This document shows, one piece after another, positions 9,601-11,968 of a stretch of DNA of 14,204 bases. The DNA comes from JBBQZU01 sp038207425. GTDB taxonomy: Bacteria; Bacteroidota; Bacteroidia; Flavobacteriales_D; Cryomorphaceae. The stretch lies in NCBI GenBank assembly GCA_038207425.1, contig JBBQZU010000051.1, positions 1 to 14,204 of the forward strand, read 5' to 3'. The position numbers and the translations under genes are program-made. Positions within the stretch are counted from its first letter, which is position 1. Each line of letters starts with the position of its first letter. The notes beneath the pieces were generated by a model. It searched no databases and was not told the origin of the DNA. It saw nothing but the letters and a program-made list of their open reading frames with translations.

Positions 9601-10036
9601 CCGCCCGAAAATCGAAACCCTTTGAACCTCCACCTGCATCCCAATTCATTGCCCAATGAAAAGTAAATACATCGCCAATTTGCATGGGAACATTCGTACC
9701 ACCTACGCCAAAAAAGCGGACAGCATTTACAAACTGACCGTTATAACCGAACATTCCAAAGGCAGTTGTTCCTATTCCCGCAGTACCCATACCACCGTTT
9801 AATGGGTTCCCGACAAAAGTCCCTGCGTTGGCGCCGCCGGTAGTTATTACCCAGGCATTGTATCCTGTACCCTGGTTATTTCCATTGGCCAATACCCCTC
9901 CATAGTTCGATGCCTGGTCTGAAAAGGCAAACTGACCGAACGATGCTACAGTTCCAAAAAGCAATAAGAGGCCTATCAAAGTCCACTGGGTCCCGATAGG
10001 GAGAAAAATGCGTTTAAAAAGTACAAATTTCTTCAT
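425..10036 (-). CDS. Giant multidomain T9SS-secreted surface protein with autotransporter-associated (PATR) repeats
   Basis: A single open frame of 3203 codons, probably an extracellular or cell-surface adhesin or matrix protein. I start it at ATG 10036 rather than the in-frame GTG at 10042, because MKKFVLFKRI then begins a normal signal peptide: basic start, hydrophobic WTLIGLLLLFGTVA, likely cleavage after SFG near residue 34. Order of parts (residues approximate): 35-240 Gly/Asn-rich beta-sandwich-like region; 260-1070 at least seven PATR units of the form LTKxGxGxLxLxGxNTYxGxT; 1190-1300 Ig-like module (TLTVSGTQL, APTGYEIS, IYVRLAG); 1307-1466 jelly-roll-like module ending MIDDFHYDIS; 1475-2890 long beta-helix-like Asn/Gly/Thr repeats with recurring FNGTGAQTIT strings; 2940-3020 a VSTCNYWDIDR...SFSPFTIG segment typical before Bacteroidota sorting domains; 3020-3203 LPITLLSFTA followed by the type A sorting domain (VEIYDISGRLV, GVYVLRLSDG, ending RRFFY). 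T9SS export and C-terminal cleavage are family knowledge. Ligand and function are unknown. No T9SS machinery genes are in the window. Confidence 0.93.
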   Translation of the reverse strand: MKKFVLFKRIFLPIGTQWTLIGLLLLFGTVASFGQFAFSDQASNYGGVLANGNNQGTGYNAWVITTGGANAGTFVGNPLNGGMGTAGIGTTAFGMFGYNGQFVNAVRFFGVGGTNVPMQIGDVFTFHWAMNWDAGGGSKGFDFRADGTTIFNVNNGGIENIETNNGSADGTYGTNPMLVTLTRTSWTQYTFTMTRRSDGSTYSTTINSSANINNINIYCGNQPDNHVNRDIYFNNFNFTKAEPYETNFDLTDPRVMTGSSNLTKTGNGNLTLNAANTFTGNTLVNQNFLIVGNDNRFGAIPGGAAPDKIQIGNGTLGISASMTINANRGMTLTNAGSSIDVFSGQTATYNGIIAGSGAHVLTKAGAGTLILGGANTYSGNTTVSNGVIRITNGSALGTNVGGTTVNPGQVVEFSGVFDTSEPFTLNGFGVSGGGALRNITNNSRILSGQVLLASDARINSDVATLNISAIDLNTNTLDVSSGSGGTVNLSTTLLNGGKTSGNGAIFKDGAGELRLSGAFTALTGNVNLVSGTIRIDNNAALGNSGILFMSNGTTLRPDDTTTRNTPKNVTLNGNVTLGYASQGLTLSGSVNLNGGTRTITSIFDNVISGPISNGALTKVGAGNLSLSGSNTYAGDTRINEGNLTSVSAGAFGGGTDVYISDGTTLTVSASTSAASVREAGFLNSGTAVLNTGTILTINGANKGNFFQNSISGAGGLTMAGSGTTNMTLFGTQSYTGATTVSAAMLTTGVPTATGSLTVSGGSFETTIADVLADNIPVTVSGGVYNMGGSDQVGSVAGTGGTINLNAHTLATGNNNSNTNFSGIIAGSGSITKTGTGNWTLGGQNTYTGLTTVSSGALFLSGTDLANNTIPGNILINGGTLQYGNVADNQIADASNITLSSGTFNAGARTETVASITMSGGLMTKGGNTLIFNAPASITGGIVIMSSSGGYTFNGNLTLGNTTVDNTAISASGGTFRIGGTVTVNDGTNPNFTNTGGGLALRFNLNDAIRTFNVGAGANLIIDWRINSTTASSGGITKTGPGTMTLTAPNNTLYTNTTTITVGELRLNPSANAALNSQIVLNGGVLATTNIATGRVFTNSSNLRLDNSSTAALGSNAHELRFANSSGETWNVSATLTITGWAGTAGNPGTGGRIFVGSAANHLTEAQINRITFTSYGPAILLSTGELVPRRPEIFVTVPGGILFPFTIPEGGASAEQTLTVSGTQLNDGIVLTAPTGYEISLTSGSGFTTAITLSPTNFAVSATTIYVRLAGIAAGYANGNMSATSTGATTQIVALHGAVLTADAITINFDSNVPIWQAGSGLLTSYRTDHQYNQLSWNFTGGPALRNGTTAVDGFPGALGSYSWELQAGGAPDWRATFTQGGTVTSFGFKVRRWDDSPDPNYAVQFSTDGGATWSAVLATINNALLAAGSQWRVFNHILSPAVDFDPGDLIIRVLSSGGERIMIDDFHYDISVCTNTAWHYRSAGSGNWAAFNTWEHSVDGNPPWTIPTCGPTSASAAITVRNGHTVTVNTSVTIDQTLVENGGRILQSGGTIGIADGSGDDLVIQNGGVYEITGGTAPAYTNTTVRIRVNTGGTIRISSGVIADISVNMAGNNSSNRVIYDHQSVFEWNNSSPFATANQTYFPNADATTIPVFRVSTNTGNVGASNPTIINGLYEANGNSNWVSAGAKTFRNGIIGSGNITSGGGGIAFVINGSTGIIGGTGSIGIPGNGLLISAGTNCTLVSNKVCNGFAIIVFGILNTGEFVISGTHSAIQLGVNGIVNTANPAGLGGNVNATFANISATFTLGNGSLVNYNRAGDQIVTVNTAYSNLRFSGSGTKSFAGNTTLNGTWNIVENVIVGASTDINLLHNGSLNVNDNASFNNDAYNRINLIANSASNQLYTSNSGNPIRLRSLTSNKTSNNTSLRLASGNTSLDVRNDLIISMPNGTNFRDNGNLIAVGGNVIIDGGITTIELTGTLECNGASGAPQVIEAFPNEVILTRIFNFRLVGSTTDVAFAPNTGTQTIRIDGNVNIQAGILRPRNNIIDLRGNWSNYGSAGLDEAGSRLLFQGTTAQTITCPGDEVFNFLATSKTLGSFTLNNNITVSGSGADIATFTTGLLPAQNIPINLNGNRLSFTGAGGGSIRMQNGQVTFTGPTGSIVEIDGSNKIFLGVSSGSCLIDNNVTLNLRSGLDCGTAGLTVVNGTLQISNNGFVITNPPLYSNNSTLRYATTGPYNRAAEWNTLSGNIGFPFNVQIFGTNPLNMGTGATDRPIRGNLTIDQVGALNMNSMTGNLVVPGNVSIGGGTAMGSLTLSDTFNGDLLVGGNLVRHSTNGTFVINNREVEMVGVGNVQNIENIPSFAYLAINNNGGSVVPNGNTTITERLQLSNGTLNVGAFDMIMANNKDLWRNSSAATISKSPIVTGTDRYNIYYRINSFTTGLEWNPADNVVADLIVEGSITTTLGGSRTFNRNMFINGANIDLGSHVLTARGRDAVGTYSGDLTLNGSGVRSITGAAGSRFDITGLGEAGDLFYTKRFTQNNGTTLVFTPNVEVRIGNGGCNFGFGVNYPTVLDSYVTIQGVLAVLGGGYAIGTPCYYATNSILRFANGFDYTVQSSDLTWSTGTVTSSAPGIPFNVDVLGAATELLMNSPRSLRNNLNIVDGDFTLTANSGTFDIGGNWSRSGAPSAFNHGMQEVIFNGTGAQTITTTNISGSGGETFSVVSFDNTGTKTLNEAITVLNDLNIRGTGPLAANGQNINIFGTWNNDVGTASFTEGSSTVIFANTTAFNTIEANGGEDFHNIIVNNTFGDGRLLLKDVIRVGGTMTFTNGIVQSETPADEVVIKNGALTAGEGIQSFVNGYVRKIGFDGSTYFEYPTGDYEDIDPMNIVKVFMPAGVRAVSASTSAAYSVRYFHENHNPAYSSGSNKPPRILPLTEVSTCNYWDIDRVVGSINADIRLYWNEISACYDVNQPASLTVAHFNGSSWETAGVAVVNVINPNDRGYTQTGPFSSFSPFTIGSSGPGNILPITLLSFTARATEAGLVDAVWTTASEINNDYFTLQRSRDVQHWEVVGTVQGAGNSNNILNYLYTDDAPYTGTSYYRIKQTDFDGTFTYSEVEVVRINSGNDGGFGLHSVFRTESAIDFVYTASAPYLTVEIYDISGRLVHGSIFENYEGQNRSTLNLNIARGVYVLRLSDGQREESRRFFY
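6835..9255 (-). repeat. Autotransporter-associated beta-strand (PATR) repeat region within the giant gene
   Basis: At least seven units with the signature (L/I)(T/F)KxGxGxLxLxGxNTYxG can be read, beginning near 9252 (LTKTGNGNLTL), 8955 (LTKAGAGTLIL), 8525 (FKDGAGELRL), 8190 (LTKVGAGNLSL), 7890 (LTMAGSGTTN), 7550 (ITKTGTGNWTL) and 6935 (ITKTGPGTMTL). Unit spacing is irregular, about 300-600 bp, with degenerate beta-helix sequence between. Such units form parts of the passenger beta-helix in type V autotransporters. Here there is no autotransporter barrel; the protein ends in a T9SS signal instead. Confidence 0.8.
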
Positions 10037-10142
10037 AAGCACTTATATTTCAATACTGAAAATCCATGGCTCCGCTGGTTGTTCGTTAAGCCGCGCAAGG
10101 CATAAATTTCTATTGATTTTTAAAAAATTAATTCAAAACAAA

Positions 10143-10173
10143 CAAAGATAGTGTATCAACAAGATATAACAAA
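10143..10173 (-). promoter_or_regulatory. Bacteroidal sigma-ABfr-type promoter for the giant gene
   Basis: On the minus strand the sequence reads TTTG (10173-10170), 19 bases, then TATCTTTG (10150-10143). This fits the Bacteroidota consensus TTTG-N19-TAnnTTTG for the -33 and -7 boxes. Transcription would begin a few bases further on, near 10138, leaving a leader of about 100 nt before ATG 10036. No Shine-Dalgarno-like GGAGG lies just before the start; the bases are A/T-rich (GAAATATAAGTGCTT), as is usual in this phylum. Confidence 0.7.
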
Positions 10174-10414
10174 TATTCACATGGCTTTGTTAGAATATAT
10201 AAAAACTGCATATCAAACCCGTTCATACTTACGTTTCAAGTATATCAAGTTAGTTGCGGAGTGTAGAAAAAAAATTAGGCTGGGTCAGGTGCTTGTTAAG
10301 AATAGAATCTTAGCAAAAAAAATATGCTAGTCCGTTTGTTTAAACTTAGGAAAATAATTTAATGATGATCACGATCTACCAGCAATTTAAGTTTCATTCA
10401 ATTGATTGATATGC

Positions 10415-10541
10415 AGTCAGCTCGAGTGTTTTTTTGACGAAAGGAGAAAAAAAATATCGAGACCCCAACTAGATTTTCCCGAATGCTCTCGATACAAATT
10501 CCCTCATCGCTCAGGCGCTGAAAAATTCACTCGAACTGACT
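10415..10541. repeat. Nested inverted repeat, about 127 bp
   Basis: AGTCAGCTCGAGTG (10415-10428) is matched at 10528-10541 by CACTCGAACTGACT, complementary at 13 of 14 positions. Similarity continues inward through the T-run and A-run for about ten more bases with mismatches. Inside lies a perfect 8-bp pair, TATCGAGA (10455-10462) with TCTCGATA (10487-10494). A folded transcript or a small palindromic element would explain this arrangement; no protein is encoded between the arms. Confidence 0.5.
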
Positions 10542-10716
10542 CGAATTAATATTTTAGATCACATCTATTGAGCTTGGTGAAATGTTTATTCGATGTATAT
10601 GGCAAATGGCTATTTTCGCAGATCAAGGAAAAGATATTTTCAAGCTTGAGCCTTCAGTGAAATAATCATCTTGGGGTGTTGAAAGAATTAATGCGCAGGC
10701 CTCGGGCGGCATAGCG

Positions 10717-10734
10717 TCCCGATATTTATCGGGA
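10717..10734. repeat. TCCCGATA palindrome (REP-like or terminator-like)
   Basis: TCCCGATA (10717-10724), two T bases, then TATCGGGA (10727-10734) is a perfect 8-bp inverted repeat. On the plus strand it is followed by TTTTAA, which resembles an intrinsic terminator, but no plus-strand gene ends here. A related CCCGAT-N4-ATCGGG core recurs at 10797-10812, so a dispersed repeat motif is more likely. Confidence 0.5.
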
Positions 10735-10749
10735 TTTTAATGTTGAGAA

Positions 10750-10841
10750 AAAAACCGCTGCGTAAAAACAACGCAAAGTCCAAAATGAGTCGCCGTCCCG
10801 ATCGCTATCGGGGCTTTGCGACTGTTTTATCAGCGGTTTTT
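10750..10841. repeat. Composite cruciform-like repeat with three nested stems
   Basis: Outer arms AAAAACCGCTG (10750-10760) and CAGCGGTTTTT (10831-10841) are exact complements over 11 bp. Inside them CGCAAAG (10772-10778) pairs with CTTTGCG (10814-10820), or alternatively AGTCGC (10788-10793) pairs with GCGACT (10818-10823). The centre is CCCGAT (10797-10802), CGCT, ATCGGG (10807-10812). A side hairpin GCGT/ACGC is possible at 10760-10774. This layered symmetry far exceeds chance and suggests a structured element. Confidence 0.55.
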
Positions 10842-10878
10842 GAGCGGGGGGTAGCTTTATGCCGCACTTGACTTTTTG

Positions 10879-10904
10879 GTCCTTTTTTGTCAAGAAAAAA
10901 GGAC
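10879..10904. repeat. GTCCTTTTTT hairpin
   Basis: GTCCTTTTTT (10879-10888), a six-base loop GTCAAG, then AAAAAAGGAC (10895-10904) is a perfect 10-bp stem. It lies about 60 bp past the stop of the glycosyltransferase relic. It is not a classical terminator in either direction because no T-run follows the stem, although the stem itself supplies one. TTTTT-stem-AAAAA palindromes of this sort are frequent dispersed sequences in Bacteroidota. Confidence 0.5.
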
Positions 10905-10963
10905 GTACGAAAGTTATCTAGGATTCGCGGTTCATCAGAAATAAGCCTGCCTTATCTTCCGGA

Positions 10964-11644
10964 TTAATCTTCATCGTGGTGGGCGGTTGTTTCTTTTACA
11001 ATAGAAATGGGTCGACTTTTGGTTTGGTCAAAGACTTTCCCGACGTAAAGACCAATCACGCCCAGAATGGAAATGATCAGTCCACCAAGAAACCATACAG
11101 AAAGAATCAAACTGGTATAGCCCAGTACGATCACTTCGCCAGACAGGAATCGAATCAGGGTAATGATCCCAAACAGTAAGACCATGCTGGTTACGATAAA
11201 CCCGAATTTCACCGTGAGGCGCAGGGGCTTGTCAGAAAATGATATGATGACATTCAGACCCAGTCGCAGCAGGGAGCGCAAATTATAACCCGATTTACCG
11301 GTTTCTCTCACGGCATGTTCCACATCAATGGTCGTTTTATTGAAACCCACCCAGGCTGCCATGGAAGGAAAAAAGCGAACGTGATCGCCCATGGAGAGAA
11401 TGGCCTGTATGACCTTTCTGTGATATATCCCAAAATTGGCAATGGTCGGATCGGTGTAGGTGTCGGTGAGGTAACTCAACATCGGGTAAAAAAGGGTGGA
11501 GAATGTTTTTTTGGCCCATAAATTATTCCGCTCCCTGCGCCTGCCGAGCAAAAGGTCGAATCCGACGAGTGCCTTCGCGTACATCACGGGTATCTGGTTG
11601 GGCTGGTCATGCAGATAGCGCAGTCCATCACCATCACGGCACAT
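10964..11644 (-). pseudogene. Family 2 glycosyltransferase relic (polyprenyl-phosphate GtrB/DPM1-like), 5'-truncated and frameshifted
   Basis: Intact relatives move a sugar from a nucleotide donor to a polyprenyl phosphate at the inner membrane. The retained part is clear: DQPNQIPVMYAKAL, a GRRRERNN stretch, SYLTDTYTDPTIANFGIYHRKVI, two membrane helices (VKFGFIVTSMVLLFGIITLI and a LILSVWFLGGLIISILGVIGLYVG-type segment) and the terminal RPISIV. The family is usually a little over 300 residues; here the first 85-95, with the nucleotide-binding fold, are absent. Homology starts abruptly at 11637 with GTGATGGTGATGGACTGC (VMVMDC). Right after it, GCTAT stands where GAT is expected: removing CT (11617-11618) restores DCDLHDQP, the metal-binding motif. 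The open frame from ATG 11644 therefore begins with out-of-frame residues (MCRDGDGLRY). No N-terminal remnant is visible upstream. A sequencing error could explain the 2-base shift but not the truncation. Confidence 0.8.
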
Positions 11645-11968
11645 CAATAAAATCGCCTATTTTGGTAATCTGCTGTAACCGTCAAAAAAGGAATTGAAAA
11701 ATTAATCCCCTATCTGGTCAGATTTGTGGAAAGTCTTTTAAATATTGAAGAATATTTTCATCCTTATTGCCCTATATCTAGTTGAAGCCTTCTTGTTTGG
11801 AAAATTAGAGAATGGGTTCAACTTTGGAAGATCGTGACTAAAAATACAAGCCATGGTCTTTGTGCATCCCAACTAAAATTGAGGTATTGACCAATCCTAT
11901 TATTTGAGATTTGCCTATCAATGCCAAAGAAGTTGGATTATACCAAAAGATCGACTGTAAACAGAAGG
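11645..11968. other. Intergenic segment of unknown origin between kinase and glycosyltransferase relic
   Basis: About 320 bp, AT-rich, with stops in all frames and none of the expected glycosyltransferase N-terminal motifs. It occupies the place where the missing 5' third of the glycosyltransferase should be. No inverted terminal repeats, target duplications or transposase fragments could be recognised. A very short frame on the minus strand (around 11758-11717, ENILQYLKDFPQI then stop) is too small to interpret. Confidence 0.55.

Larger units (their letters stand above)
10205..10963. other. Non-coding, AT-rich, palindrome-bearing intergenic region
   Basis: No open frame of supportable length or coding character is present on either strand between the promoter of the giant gene and the stop of the glycosyltransferase relic. 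The stretch holds four inverted-repeat structures (10415-10541, 10717-10734, 10750-10841 and 10879-10904), listed separately. Such clustering suggests accumulated dispersed repeats or an unrecognised structured RNA. Confidence 0.6.

Noticed and set aside
10037..10042. GTG at 10042 as start of the giant protein
   Set aside because: The in-frame ATG at 10036 gives a standard MKK signal-peptide start; the GTG would add only two residues (ML) for no gain.
11638..11968. A detached N-terminal piece of the glycosyltransferase
   Set aside because: I read the minus strand in its frames and found none of the expected motifs (an IPVYNE-like start, a NDGS-like block); stops are frequent.
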